DNA from: Fischerella thermalis PCC 7521
Lineage (GTDB): Bacteria; Cyanobacteriota; Cyanobacteriia; Cyanobacteriales; Nostocaceae
Length of the DNA: 64,000 nt
Reading direction: 5' to 3'
Assembly (NCBI RefSeq): GCF_000317225.1
Contig: NZ_AJLL01000098.1
Coordinates: 1-64,000, forward strand
Positions 51,934-61,101 of the stretch are shown here, in pieces (within the stretch, counting starts at the first letter, position 1; every line of letters starts with the position of its first letter). Under the pieces are notes generated by a model. That model was not told the origin of the DNA and did not search any database. It saw only the letters and a list, made by a program, of their open reading frames with translations. A program made the position numbers and the translations under genes.

Positions 51934-53259
51934 TCACTTAGTCTCTAATCCTTGAACATCATCAATTACATGCCAATGTAGCGGTTGATAAAATAGATTA
52001 TTGCTGATAACAATAACTTTTTCGTCCGGTTGTTTTACGCTAAATTTAAAAGAATTGACTATATCAAGATTAGCAGTTGGTTCTGTTTTTTTCAGGTAAA
52101 TTCGCATATCATAAGTGCTAGGACGTAAACCGCAATATGGCATTTTAACCTGTATTTCATTATTACCTTTCTTCAGGTATAGAGACTGCCTTTCGTTTTG
52201 ACTCTCTATTAGCAATACCATCTCTCCTTCCCGAGTCAAATCTCTAATTTCAATACCCAAAGCAAGATTTTTAAATTTTTGGCGAACTTTGCAGCCTACA
52301 CAGAAATAAACTAGATTACCAGTTTGAGGCGCGTCCAAAACTTTCCCATCTTCGTTTTTGAAACAGAGATAGGTAATATCCACACCTAAACTATCTTGGT
52401 CAGTTTTTTCTGGCAAAATAAGAATTCCAGTTTCTGATACATCTACACCGCTTGAAAATAAATCTTCTTCATATTTTTTGACTACTATATCTGCCACTCC
52501 TTTTGTCACCACCTGGCCTTGAGAAAGGTAAACAGCAGATTCGCATATAGCGAGGATGGCAGATGAATTGTGAGCAACTAATATAAAAGACGTTCCCTGT
52601 TCGCGAAGCTTAGATAGTTTATACGAACACTTTGCTCTAAACCTAGCATCACCTACTGACAGCACTTCATCAATCAGAAGAATATCTGGATTAGTATGAA
52701 TGGCGCTGGCAAATCCTAACCTTGCAGCCATTCCAGAACTGTAACTTTGTACTGGTGCATCAATCGCATCTCCAATTTCTGCAAACTCTACAACTTGATC
52801 AAATCGCTCATCAATTTCCTTTTTAGACAAACCCAAAATCGACATATTGGCATAAATATTTTCCCGCCCTGTCAAGATTGGATTAAATCCTGCTCCTAGT
52901 GCAATTAATGGTGCGACGCGACCGTAAACTTCTACAAATCCAGTATCTGGTTTAATCAAACCTGCGATAATTCGCAGCAGGGTTGATTTTCCACTGCCGT
53001 TTTTTCCAACTAAACCTAGTGCTTCTCCTCGTCGCAATTGAAAACTTACATTGTTCAGCGCCCAAAATTCTTTGGGGCGTAATTTATCACTCTTTTCTCG
53101 TAGTCCTAATAGTTCAGAGGTGATATCTTGAACACCATAGAACAAAGACCGTTTCAAATCCCGACAAAACTTTTTAGAAACTCCATTCACTGAAAGGACA
53201 ATATCACTCTCACTATCTTGCGGCTTTGCTGTCATATCTTGTTCATTGATGCTGATCAT
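51934..53259 (-). CDS. wzt: polysaccharide ABC exporter, ATP-binding subunit (Wzt)
   Basis: A 441-residue ATPase with Walker A GLVGKNGSGKST, the PLIALGAGFNPILTGRENIY motif typical of Wzt/TagH, signature YSSGMAARLGFA, Walker B ILLIDEVLSVGD and the H-loop VAHN. A C-terminal beta-sandwich domain (about 275-430) follows. Such domains bind the exported glycan's modified end and decide chain recognition. It is paired with the permease gene, two bases away. Confidence 0.93.
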   Translation of the reverse strand: MISINEQDMTAKPQDSESDIVLSVNGVSKKFCRDLKRSLFYGVQDITSELLGLREKSDKLRPKEFWALNNVSFQLRRGEALGLVGKNGSGKSTLLRIIAGLIKPDTGFVEVYGRVAPLIALGAGFNPILTGRENIYANMSILGLSKKEIDERFDQVVEFAEIGDAIDAPVQSYSSGMAARLGFASAIHTNPDILLIDEVLSVGDARFRAKCSYKLSKLREQGTSFILVAHNSSAILAICESAVYLSQGQVVTKGVADIVVKKYEEDLFSSGVDVSETGILILPEKTDQDSLGVDITYLCFKNEDGKVLDAPQTGNLVYFCVGCKVRQKFKNLALGIEIRDLTREGEMVLLIESQNERQSLYLKKGNNEIQVKMPYCGLRPSTYDMRIYLKKTEPTANLDIVNSFKFSVKQPDEKVIVISNNLFYQPLHWHVIDDVQGLETK

Positions 53260-53261
53260 GA

Positions 53262-54173
53262 TTACGAACTAATCCTCTCAACTACAAATGGCATTGCTAA
53301 ACGATAGATAATCCAAGCTAGCAGCAATCCTAATATTGCGATCAGACTTGCAATCCAAAATCCTTGAGGATTAGATATAACACCTGTTGTTGCTAATTCT
53401 CGTGTTGTTACTAATAAAGGTGTAACGGGATTTAGCTTTACAATGCTGCCAAATACTCCACTGTTGGGAACTGGATAGACAACTGGGGTGAGAAACAACC
53501 AAAGTCCAGAAATCAAAGTCAGTCCCATGGAAAAATCCTGATATAAAGCACCCATCGGTGCTAATAACAAACCAATAAATGTTCCTAGTAACACCAGATG
53601 GATTAAGGCAACTGGTGCTAATATAACGCTCCAGGTAATTGGTATTTTAAACCAGAGAAATAAACCAAAAATTAGAATCAGCTTGATGCCAAAGTTGAAA
53701 AATACTTCACCCAACTTGGCAATAATTAGGGCTTCCCGAGGAAAGTTAATTCTTGCCAGCATTGGCTTGGCAGATGTTACTGCTTGTACTGGGCCATTTA
53801 ATGCTTCGACAAAAGTTTGCCATAAGGTCATGCTGAACATGACATAAGCAGGATAAGGTAATTCTGTATTACCAAGATTGACAACGCCGCTACCTTTAGC
53901 AAAGGTAAAACCAGCTGCCATGATGACAGGAGGAATAATCGCCCAGAAAATTCCTAGAAAAGATTGACGATATTTCGCGCTAATATCTCGAACTAATAGC
54001 CTCCAAGCTAATTCTCGTGATGCCAGCAAGTCATATACCATTGCCCTAAATAACTGAAGCGGATGTCTCATTCGACTTTCGGGCCGATACACTTCTCTAG
54101 GCGAATTTTTAATTTCTTTTCGAGTCTGGCTTGAGACTTGATCTCGTCTAAAGTTATGCTGGCTGTGTTGCAT
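53262..54173 (-). CDS. wzm: polysaccharide ABC exporter, permease subunit (Wzm)
   Basis: The 303-residue ABC-2 permease has the N-terminal amphipathic stretch LRHPLQLFRAMVYDLLASRE-like sequence (RPESRMRHPLQLFRAMVYDL), then LLVRDISAKYRQSFLGIFWA and about six membrane helices, with LFLTPVVYPVP in the conserved periplasmic part. Together with Wzt it moves undecaprenyl-linked glycan across the inner membrane. Confidence 0.92.
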   Translation of the reverse strand: MQHSQHNFRRDQVSSQTRKEIKNSPREVYRPESRMRHPLQLFRAMVYDLLASRELAWRLLVRDISAKYRQSFLGIFWAIIPPVIMAAGFTFAKGSGVVNLGNTELPYPAYVMFSMTLWQTFVEALNGPVQAVTSAKPMLARINFPREALIIAKLGEVFFNFGIKLILIFGLFLWFKIPITWSVILAPVALIHLVLLGTFIGLLLAPMGALYQDFSMGLTLISGLWLFLTPVVYPVPNSGVFGSIVKLNPVTPLLVTTRELATTGVISNPQGFWIASLIAILGLLLAWIIYRLAMPFVVERISS

Positions 54174-54614
54174 AATTAGTGTTAAGGTTTACTTTATTTT
54201 CTTGCTGAACAAAATTTTTTCAAATTTATTCTAGCCATACTGATTGATCAGTAGATTAAGCTACCTCTTCTACAAGACTAAAACTAGCAGACTAATTAAT
54301 TTTTAGTAATTATCCTAGTTACTAAAGCTGTAATTTTTGTGATCAAAGACTACCAGCAATTAGTAATTATGACAATTACGATATCTTAGTTTTTTTACAA
54401 TCCTGTTATGTGAGTGGTGATAGCCATAGTAATAGTTAAGAAACCAGGATCTAGATACTGTTATAGACTTAGCCACTCAGGATGGTTTTTGTTTGGCTAA
54501 TAATTTTGTGGGAATAATTCAACAAAAGTTAGTTCAGCTTTTTGGTTGCATCACCTCCATCAAAACTAAATCTGTTTGAGCAACGTTTAATTAATAGAAC
54601 TACAAGACTTTAAT
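54174..54614. promoter_or_regulatory. leader region before wzm
   Basis: 441 AT-rich bases between wzm and the WecG-like gene. It probably carries the promoter of the main polysaccharide operon. No operator or terminator was identified. Confidence 0.4.
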
Positions 54615-55430
54615 TTACTCAACCCTCCATCCAAAGTAACGTTCGCGGATATGAAATGGAGTACTAAATGAGCTTGACATCAATATTTGCTTAAAAGCTA
54701 ACAATAAAAAGGGTGGGATTGTTGTAACATAGCGATTCCAAAGGCGGCGGGGTTCTTGAATCCATCTATATAACCATTCAAAACCTAGATCCCGCACCAT
54801 ACGAGGCGCTCTTTTGTGAATCCCTGCGTATACCGGAAATACCCCACCTAATCCAATCATCACTGCCTGGATTTTACCTTGGTGTTGCTCCATCCACTTT
54901 TCTTGTTTGGGACATCCTAAGGAGACAAAGACAATACCAGCGCCACTGGCGTTGATCTTTTCTATGAGGGCTTCGTCTTCTTTAGTAGTTAAGGGACGAA
55001 ACGGTAGGGGTTCCATTGCAGCAACTTTCAAGTTCGGGAATTCATTCTCTAGCCTTTTTCTCATCCGAGACAAAATTTCTGTTTGAGAACCCACAAAAAA
55101 AACACTTACGCCAAGTGTTTGAGCTAGTTGACATGATTCTAATAAAATATCCATCCCCGCTACACGGTTTTGGTATCGCGCTCCTTGAAGCCTCATCATC
55201 CAAACCAATGGCATTCCGTCAGGAGTGACTAAGTCTGCGTTCTGTAATATGCTAGCAAACTCTGGATTCCAATGAGCTTCCATGAGCATATGCACATTGG
55301 CTACACATACAGTCTTGCTCTCGCGCGCGATCGCCCACCTCAGTATCGTCTGTATTTGTTCATCTAAACGTAAGGCAGTAATTGGAAACTCTAGTACTTT
55401 CTGAGTAGGTAGAAAAGTTCTTCCTACCAT
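54615..55430 (-). CDS. WecG/TagA/CpsF family glycosyltransferase (GT26)
   Basis: A 271-residue protein with NVHMLMEAHWNPEFASILQN, ADLVTPDGMPLVWMMRLQG, VFFVGSQTEILSRMRKRL, FVSLGCPKQEKWMEQHQGKI and GFEWLYRWIQEPRRLWNRYV, all GT26 signatures. Members transfer ManNAc or ManNAcA onto undecaprenyl-linked GlcNAc. The donor fits the WecB epimerase encoded at 18711. The start is ATG at 55430, with AAGGAG six bases upstream. Confidence 0.92.
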   Translation of the reverse strand: MVGRTFLPTQKVLEFPITALRLDEQIQTILRWAIARESKTVCVANVHMLMEAHWNPEFASILQNADLVTPDGMPLVWMMRLQGARYQNRVAGMDILLESCQLAQTLGVSVFFVGSQTEILSRMRKRLENEFPNLKVAAMEPLPFRPLTTKEDEALIEKINASGAGIVFVSLGCPKQEKWMEQHQGKIQAVMIGLGGVFPVYAGIHKRAPRMVRDLGFEWLYRWIQEPRRLWNRYVTTIPPFLLLAFKQILMSSSFSTPFHIRERYFGWRVE

Positions 55431-55942
55431 AAGTCACTCCTTGTGTCACAGATAAAATCAAAGAACCGCAAAACTATTGCCAATACGTCAAAACTCAAGC
55501 TTAGACTAAACTTTGACTTTTTAGGCATTTAGGAAACGGTAGGCAGTTAACACATGGAGATGCAATTTGTCTTTACAGTAAATTACTGCTTCCCTGGTAA
55601 TAATTTAATCAAGCCACCTGTATCCTACCTTACTCCACATTCGTACCATGTCAGTAGTTTTTTAGTAAACTTCATGTTTTCTTTATATTTGCTTTAATGT
55701 TTTTTTATAAATATAAAATAGAAATATATTCTTTATGTAAAAACTATTACTTGTCTAATGACAACAATATTTTGATATTGGGTGGATACACTAGCTGTCT
55801 TATGGATATTCGTTATAGGCAATTTCTTTAAATCAGTAATTTTTATTGCCAAGTAAAACTTAACTACTTGATTAACAGCAGTGTGCTAGTGAAATAACTG
55901 TCACTTGGTAGCGTGAAACTAACAGCTTTATTTTTTATCATC
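55431..55942. other. AT-rich gap with no recognised element
   Basis: 512 bases. Nothing was seen apart from AT-rich tracts and the likely promoter of the WecG-like gene. Confidence 0.4.
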
Positions 55943-56146
55943 CTAAAAAAGCCCAAAAAAGAGGGGGAAGCTAAAATTTTCTTCCCCCGTTCCCTGATTG
56001 TTATTTTGATTGGTTTCTTTGTCTGTCTTCAGTCTGTGCCTTAGCATTTGCTGCTGTTTCTTCAGTTGTCGTTTTCTTGCTGAGCCGCCTTTACCTTTAT
56101 GATTTCTGCCCTGGCGGCGAGGAGATTCCCATCTTTTTAGTCTCAT
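55943..56146 (-). CDS. small basic protein, possibly ending in a terminator
   Basis: From the ATG at 56146 the frame encodes a 67-residue protein beginning MRLKRWESPRRQGRNHKGKG and rich in Arg/Lys/Gln, like a nucleic-acid-binding peptide. The last ten or so codons lie inside a strong hairpin and T-run (55952-55988), so the natural transcript would end at or before the stop. I do not recognise the family. It is either a real small basic protein with an overlapping terminator or a chance frame. Confidence 0.45.
   Translation of the reverse strand: MRLKRWESPRRQGRNHKGKGGSARKRQLKKQQQMLRHRLKTDKETNQNNNQGTGEENFSFPLFFGLF
55952..55988 (-). terminator. Rho-independent terminator
   Basis: On the minus strand GGGGGAAG pairs with CTTCCCCC around AAAATTTTAG, followed by TCTTTTTTGGGCTTTTTT. 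It ends minus-strand transcription and overlaps the end of the small basic frame. Confidence 0.85.
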
Positions 56147-56776
56147 AATGATTGTCCTTTGAGTTAGCGATAAATCCAATATTTGGACAAAGTAAAGATT
56201 TTAGTTGCGACATTTTTATAACTTAGAGTAACAACTTTCACTACTATATATATATTGTAATTCATTGTTATCTAAAGTGTTAAATTATCAGTAAATTTTT
56301 GAGACTAAAAAATACACTGTTTTGTCAAAAAAAATGAAGTAATAAATATCACTAGTCAAAAAGTTAAAAGCAGTTATTTATAACCTGAATGTAGTTATTA
56401 CGTAGAAATTTACTTATGCTAACTCTTAACTTAGTAAAAAATTAAACAGTGAAACTTAAGTAACAAGATATAAGTGTAAAATGTTACTTAAGTTATATAA
56501 TTATGTTAAAGGGTATACCTTTGTTATCTGCCATAAGCAGTATTCAGAATTTTGCAGGTATGACCCGGAAAAAAGCTAGAATTTTACGATATGATCACAA
56601 ATTTATCTGAATCATGAAATAATTTCAGACATGTTTTATGAATGGTATGTCAATTACTTGACACTCTATGGGTGCAAAAACAGCCAGATGTCCATAGGGT
56701 AAAATTTGCAAAAGCCATCTTTGCAGATAGCTAATACAAAATCTCTAGCAATAGTTTATTACTGTAACCATGACAG
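56147..56776. other. AT-rich region with a 12-bp inverted repeat
   Basis: 630 bases without a supportable gene. AACTTAAGTAAC (56453-56464) and GTTACTTAAGTT (56483-56494) form a perfect inverted repeat with an 18-base loop. It could be an operator or RNA hairpin. Confidence 0.45.
56453..56494. repeat. AACTTAAGTAAC / GTTACTTAAGTT inverted repeat
   Basis: Perfect 12-bp arms, AT-rich, with each arm containing the palindrome CTTAAG. No T-run follows, so a protein-binding site is as likely as an RNA stem. Confidence 0.5.
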
Positions 56777-56860
56777 TGGGCAGGAGGAGAATCGAACTCC
56801 TATGAGCGCAAGCTCGCCACATTTTGAGTGTGGTGCGTCTACCAGTTTCGCCACCCGCCC
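56777..56860 (-). tRNA. tRNA-Leu (anticodon CAA)
   Basis: 84 bases with the long variable arm of class II tRNAs. The acceptor arm GGGCGGG pairs with CCTGCCC, discriminator A. The D-arm includes GAAACTGGTAGACGC. The anticodon stem CCACA/TGTGG holds loop CTCAAAA (anticodon CAA). The variable stem is CGAGCTTGCGCTCA, and the T-loop is GTTCGATTC. No CCA is encoded. Confidence 0.95.
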
Positions 56861-57598
56861 TTAATTTGCAACTTCATCATTATACTATATTTTTTGATTT
56901 TGCAACAAGTTTTGCACTATTTTTTGTGTTGAGATAGTGCAACGGTACAAATACTTACGTGAGCAGCTTTTTGGGGATTGTTGAAATAGGCTGGTCAAAC
57001 CCAAATCCTATATTTTTGGGTGTTGCAGAGAAAGCAGGATGTTTTTGAATTGTTGTAAACGAAAAAATCTAGCTTCTTCGCGCACTTCGCGTCTAACACG
57101 GTTCAAGAATCCATCCCGATTTTATGCAACGCCTATTTTTGAAAAACTCAATGATTTTGTCTTTCACGACTGTTATTGATTGGCTTAGGATTAAAAGTTT
57201 GGTGATATGGGAAGCTTGTCAAAAAAGTTGTGGGATAATCCAAACTTTAAGATTTTTTAAAATTGTAAAAATACTGGTATGATGTCTACATGCTAATCAA
57301 ACACATAAGCAGTTTCACGTAAGTTTCATATCGTCAGTTTTTATGCAAAATTAAACGGCAGAATAGAATCTCTTGACCTAGCTTAGGATTTACCAAGATA
57401 GTAATTTTTGCTATCTGACAACTTCCGTTGCAGGTGTTAAAAATATTTCTTCAAAAAATATTAGGAACTATTTAATTTTTCAACCGTCTTAATTCGATTT
57501 CTAAAAAGTCTACTAACTCTTTTAGATTTTTCGGATAATACTGAGATTTATTCCGGATCTACTGAGATAAATCTGAAAATCTGTGCAAGTAAATTAGT
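56861..57598. other. 738-base gap with no recognised element
   Basis: No gene or clear hairpin is supportable. It is AT-rich and probably contains the promoter of the AMIN/beta-lactamase-fold gene at its right end. Confidence 0.4.
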
Positions 57599-58927
57599 AT
57601 GAATAAGAAGATGAGATTACGCTTTTTATTACTTAGCGTCGTCAGTATTGTGCTGCTATCTTCTCCAATCAAAGCAGCTCAATTGCAATCTTGGAGCTTT
57701 GATCAGGCGCGCAATCAACTACATTTAACTACTGATTCTGGAGTTCAACCAAGAGCTTTTTTAATTAAAAATCCTACAAGACTTGTACTAGATTTACCTG
57801 GAACTAATCTCAATCGTGATACAGTTCGCCAAAGTTTTGGGTCAGCCATTAAAGAAATTCGGATTGGACAGGTTGACTCTAAAACTACCAGAATGGTAAT
57901 TGAATTAGCACCAGGTTATACAGTTTCTCCCGATAAATTACTGATAAAAGGTGATTCTTCCTCTCACTGGATAGTAAACTTTTCATCAATTGAACGTGTA
58001 ACTGCTAACAATTCATTTGAGCAAAGTGCAAATAACAAGTCTAACGAAGAACAATTTCCTATCCAGATTGGTGATGCTTCTTCCTTTGTAGGAGGAATTC
58101 GTTTAGGTAAAGATATATCTCAGTTAAATACTCAAGTTAAAGGATTAATGGCTCGCTACAGCTATCTTCAACCTGGGATGTTCTTTCTAGATTTGGATAC
58201 AGGTAACTATCTAGATTTGAATGGAGAAAAGATATTTCCTGCTGCTAGCACCATTAAATTTCCTATTTTAGTGGCTTTGTTTGAAGAAGTAGACGCAGGT
58301 AGAATCAAACTGAATGAAACTTTGGTCATGCGACGTGACTTGATGACTGGAGGTTCGGGAACATTGCAGTACAAACGCCCAGGAACTAAACTGAGTGTTT
58401 TAGAAACCGCTACCAAGATGATTACCATCAGTGACAATACTGCAACCAATATGATTATTGATCGTTTGGGTGGTAAGGCGAAATTAAATCAGCGGTTTCG
58501 GAGTTGGGGACTGCAAAATACAGTTATTCGTAATTTATTGGGTGACTTTAAGGGAACAAATACAACTAGTGCAAAAGACTTGGTGAGACTAGGTGCTTTG
58601 CTAGCTAATAATCAATTGTTAAGTGATACAAGTCGTTCCAAGACATTGGATATCATGCGTCGTGTAGAAAACAGAAGTTTATTACCAGCAGGTCTTGGTA
58701 AAGGTGCGGTGATAGCTCACAAAACTGGTACACTTGGGATTATTCTTGGAGATGCAGGTATTATTCAAACATCCACAGGTAAGCGTTACCTAGCTGGAAT
58801 TATGGTTCGCAGACCCTTTGGTGATAAAAGAGCAAAGTCTTTTATTAATCAAGTTTCCCGACTAGTCTATAGCTACATAGAACAAAACACCATTAACGCA
58901 TCTAGTCCTCCACCACAGCAACTTTAA
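57599..58927 (+). CDS. AMIN-domain protein fused to class A beta-lactamase-like serine hydrolase
   Basis: A 442-residue secreted or periplasmic protein. Residues 1-27 are a signal peptide (LRFLLLSVVSIVLLSSPIKA). An AMIN domain (about 28-130: LQSWSFDQARNQLHLTTDSG, PTRLVLDLPGTNL) targets cell-wall sites. A transpeptidase/beta-lactamase fold (about 160-430) follows, with S217-T-I-K220, S278-D-N280 and K375-T-G377. The omega-loop region (NLLGDFKGTNTTSAKDL) lacks the deacylating Glu of class A beta-lactamases, so hydrolysis of beta-lactams is doubtful. Peptidoglycan processing or penicillin binding is more likely. Confidence 0.85.
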   Translation: MNKKMRLRFLLLSVVSIVLLSSPIKAAQLQSWSFDQARNQLHLTTDSGVQPRAFLIKNPTRLVLDLPGTNLNRDTVRQSFGSAIKEIRIGQVDSKTTRMVIELAPGYTVSPDKLLIKGDSSSHWIVNFSSIERVTANNSFEQSANNKSNEEQFPIQIGDASSFVGGIRLGKDISQLNTQVKGLMARYSYLQPGMFFLDLDTGNYLDLNGEKIFPAASTIKFPILVALFEEVDAGRIKLNETLVMRRDLMTGGSGTLQYKRPGTKLSVLETATKMITISDNTATNMIIDRLGGKAKLNQRFRSWGLQNTVIRNLLGDFKGTNTTSAKDLVRLGALLANNQLLSDTSRSKTLDIMRRVENRSLLPAGLGKGAVIAHKTGTLGIILGDAGIIQTSTGKRYLAGIMVRRPFGDKRAKSFINQVSRLVYSYIEQNTINASSPPPQQL

Positions 58928-59262
58928 CAGTTATCAATATTAAATTCAAAATAAAAAATAAAAAAGGAAAGTCGAGGTACACCAAACCTATAAACTGCAA
59001 CAAGTAGAGAAAACCCTCAGAGGATTCCAGAGTTAATAGTCAAGTGTCTAGAGTTAGCCCTCATAAAACCTCTTTTTTCTCTGCTAACTCTGTGTTCTGT
59101 GGTTTAAAAGTATTTTTTTTAACCGTAGAGTTGCAGAGAACGCAGAGGAAAGAAATGATAGAGGAATTGATTTTCGAGAATTTTTACCCACCTTGAAAGA
59201 GCTAGCGTCCAGATTTTCACTATTGACTATTGACCTATTACTATGTCGCAAAGGAGAAAAAA
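58928..59262. other. gap with no gene
   Basis: 335 bases. A stretch GTAGAGTTGCAGAGAACGCAGAGG near 59120 resembles a common cyanobacterial dispersed repeat. The Shine-Dalgarno sequence of the next gene (AAGGAG, 59251-59256) is at its end. Confidence 0.4.
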
Positions 59263-59607
59263 ATGACGGATTTTCAAGATTTTCTCAGACATCAATACGT
59301 TTATGTAGCGACGGGAGAGTTTAAACCAGGTAAGTTTGAAGAAGCCAAGCAACTTTATGAACAGGCTGTATCAATGTATACTAAGGGCTTCCAAAAAGCA
59401 TATCTCTTACAGCAACCAGGAACTGACAAAGGTATCGCAATAATTTTCTGGGAAAATATCGGTGACATGGAAGCTAATTACAGCGAAGCTTATCAAAATA
59501 TCTTAAAAAAGATGAGCCACTTGTTTGCTCACGCTCCAACCACCTCTTATTATGAACTTGTTTGCGAAATCCAACCAGCTTTAGAGCAACAGATTTCAGT
59601 TCAGTAA
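59263..59607 (+). CDS. small hypothetical protein, possible antibiotic-biosynthesis-monooxygenase-like fold
   Basis: A 114-residue protein from the ATG at 59263, chosen because AAGGAG lies seven bases upstream; a TTG at 59230 in the same frame is unlikely. The sequence QYVYVATGEFKPGKFEEAKQ, LYEQAVSMYTKGFQKAYLLQ and GIAIIFWENIGDMEANYSEA has the strand-helix-strand pattern of dimeric alpha/beta-barrel proteins. W-E-N-I-G-D-M resembles the FWES-x-x-D block of that fold. The assignment is by pattern only. Confidence 0.6.
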   Translation: MTDFQDFLRHQYVYVATGEFKPGKFEEAKQLYEQAVSMYTKGFQKAYLLQQPGTDKGIAIIFWENIGDMEANYSEAYQNILKKMSHLFAHAPTTSYYELVCEIQPALEQQISVQ

Positions 59608-59874
59608 TCAAGGGGTTTAGTGCTACCAGCTTTTGTAAACAGCGATCGCCTCCTTACTTTAGACTACATTTTTGGCTATGGTGGGCGATCGTTTGTTTGT
59701 TATAACTTCATTAAGATGCAAAGTAAAACAAAAAATTTTGAGTAATGCAAGCTAAAGCTTAGCCTTACTCAACCAAATCCTTCATCCTCTTGGCAGCAAA
59801 GAATGAATTATCAGTGTAGTGATGTAGTGAGGAGCGAAGTCAACGCCCTTAATGAACTAATGTGAAACTACGAG

Positions 59875-60051
59875 CTAGGGAGTAGTAGCAGGAGTAGCAG
59901 GAGTAGTGGTTGCGGGTGTAGTAGCGCCAGTATCAGCGGGTTCACCTGGAGTAGTAGTGGTAGTGTTAGGAGTATCAGTACCACCTTCGCAAGCTCCAAG
60001 AGCAGCAGCTAGACCGAGTAAGAGAGCAAAACCAAAGATTTTTATTTTCAT
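59875..60051 (-). CDS. small Thr/Pro-rich lipoprotein
   Basis: The 58-residue protein begins MKIKIFGFALLLGLAAALGA followed by C21. It has a short basic N-region, a hydrophobic core and the lipobox L-G-A-C, so a lipidated N-terminus is predicted. The rest (EGGTDTPNTTTTTPGEPADT, GATTPATTTPATPATTP) is Thr/Pro repeats, as in wall-spanning spacers. GAGGAG lies just before the ATG. Function unknown. Confidence 0.7.
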   Translation of the reverse strand: MKIKIFGFALLLGLAAALGACEGGTDTPNTTTTTPGEPADTGATTPATTTPATPATTP

Positions 60052-60494
60052 AACTCCTCTGTCACCAAATGCGGCAAAAACTATTTTAGGCCTGTTGAAT
60101 AAGATACCGTATTTGTTGCTTAATTTTAATAATTTTTAGATCATATCTTTATAAAGATGATTTTTGCCTTTGGCCTATCTTAAATACTATCACTAGAGCA
60201 TGTAGTTTTATTGTTAAACAGATGACATAGCTGTAATTTATAACAGCACTAGAACTATATATTTTTAATAGAACACACTACAATACCAGAAAAGAAGATT
60301 TTAGACAATCTCTTGCTCTTGCTATTTTGCATTGCCATACTTAGATGCGATATTGACTACTGAGGATTGGACATCAGGATCGAGAATAAGGAAAGAATTT
60401 TAGATTTTAGATTGAAATCCAAAATATCTTGTCCCCTTCCCCTGTCCATCTAATCCCCAGTCCCTACTCGCAAAGATATATTTCCCAAAAAATT
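60052..60494. other. gap before the FtsL-like gene
   Basis: 443 bases, AT-rich. Its right end contains CCCCTTCCCCTGTCC-type repeat DNA in frame with the next gene, which argues against the earliest in-frame start at 60429. Confidence 0.45.
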
Positions 60495-61088
60495 ATGGCT
60501 GTTGCTCGCAAATCAGATGTTTTTACAAAGCGTAGTTGGTTCCAGAGAAATTCTTTGAGAACCAGAAATTCTGCCACACTCAAGCAGTCCATTGCAAGGG
60601 GAATGATCGCAGACAAAACCCTATCTCCTCCAGTTTCTTCCAGAAGATACAGGCGCTCGTCTGGCACAATACCAGTATCCACTTCGACACCTATCCCCGA
60701 TTTAAACCAACAAGGAACAACTCCGACGTGGTTGTTACGCTTGTATGTAATACATCGTCATTCAGGAATAATGGCGTTTGTGTTGGTAGCAACAACACTG
60801 GTAATTTATGGTTGGACAGTATATTCTCAACAACTTTGGAGTCAGTCGTATCGCAAACTGCAAACCTTACAGCGCGATGAGCGACAGTTAACGACAACTA
60901 TCGAAGTATTAAAAAACAAAATGGCTCAGGAAGCACAAAAGCCAGCAGCAGGACTGGTATCACCATCCCCCGCATCGGCAATTTTTTTGCCTCCAGCACC
61001 AGAGGATTCTAGCTCGTTACCATCTACCACAACTTCTGAATCCAACTTTCAACCACAACAGCAAGACTCTGCACCAATTGGGTATTAA
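60495..61088 (+). CDS. FtsL-like single-pass membrane protein
   Basis: A 197-residue protein from the ATG at 60495 (MAVARKSDVFTKRSWFQRNS). An upstream in-frame start at 60429 would add repeat-encoded residues (SPSPVHLIPSP). A basic cytoplasmic N-terminus (about 1-85) precedes one membrane helix (IMAFVLVATTLVIYGWTVYS). A short coiled coil follows (LQTLQRDERQLTTTIEVLKN) and then a Pro/Ser-rich tail. Size, topology and position directly before ftsI match the divisome protein FtsL, whose sequence is poorly conserved. No enzymatic motif is present. Confidence 0.65.
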   Translation: MAVARKSDVFTKRSWFQRNSLRTRNSATLKQSIARGMIADKTLSPPVSSRRYRRSSGTIPVSTSTPIPDLNQQGTTPTWLLRLYVIHRHSGIMAFVLVATTLVIYGWTVYSQQLWSQSYRKLQTLQRDERQLTTTIEVLKNKMAQEAQKPAAGLVSPSPASAIFLPPAPEDSSSLPSTTTSESNFQPQQQDSAPIGY

Positions 61089-61101
61089 AGTCAATAGTTA
61101 T

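Noticed and set aside
32676-55430. Genomic island with integrase
   Set aside because: The glycan locus is variable-looking and partly AT-rich, but no integrase, tRNA junction or att repeat was seen at its borders.
57599-58927. Acquired beta-lactam resistance gene
   Set aside because: The AMIN fusion and the missing omega-loop glutamate argue for a cell-wall role, and no mobile element flanks it.
59906-60139. 77-codon plus-strand frame rich in Val/Gly/Ser
   Set aside because: It is the antisense of the Thr/Pro-rich lipoprotein; the sense strand has lipobox and ribosome-binding site.
60536-60880. 114-codon frame inside the FtsL-like gene
   Set aside because: A frame-shifted shadow without start context; the overlapping gene has membrane helix and coiled coil.
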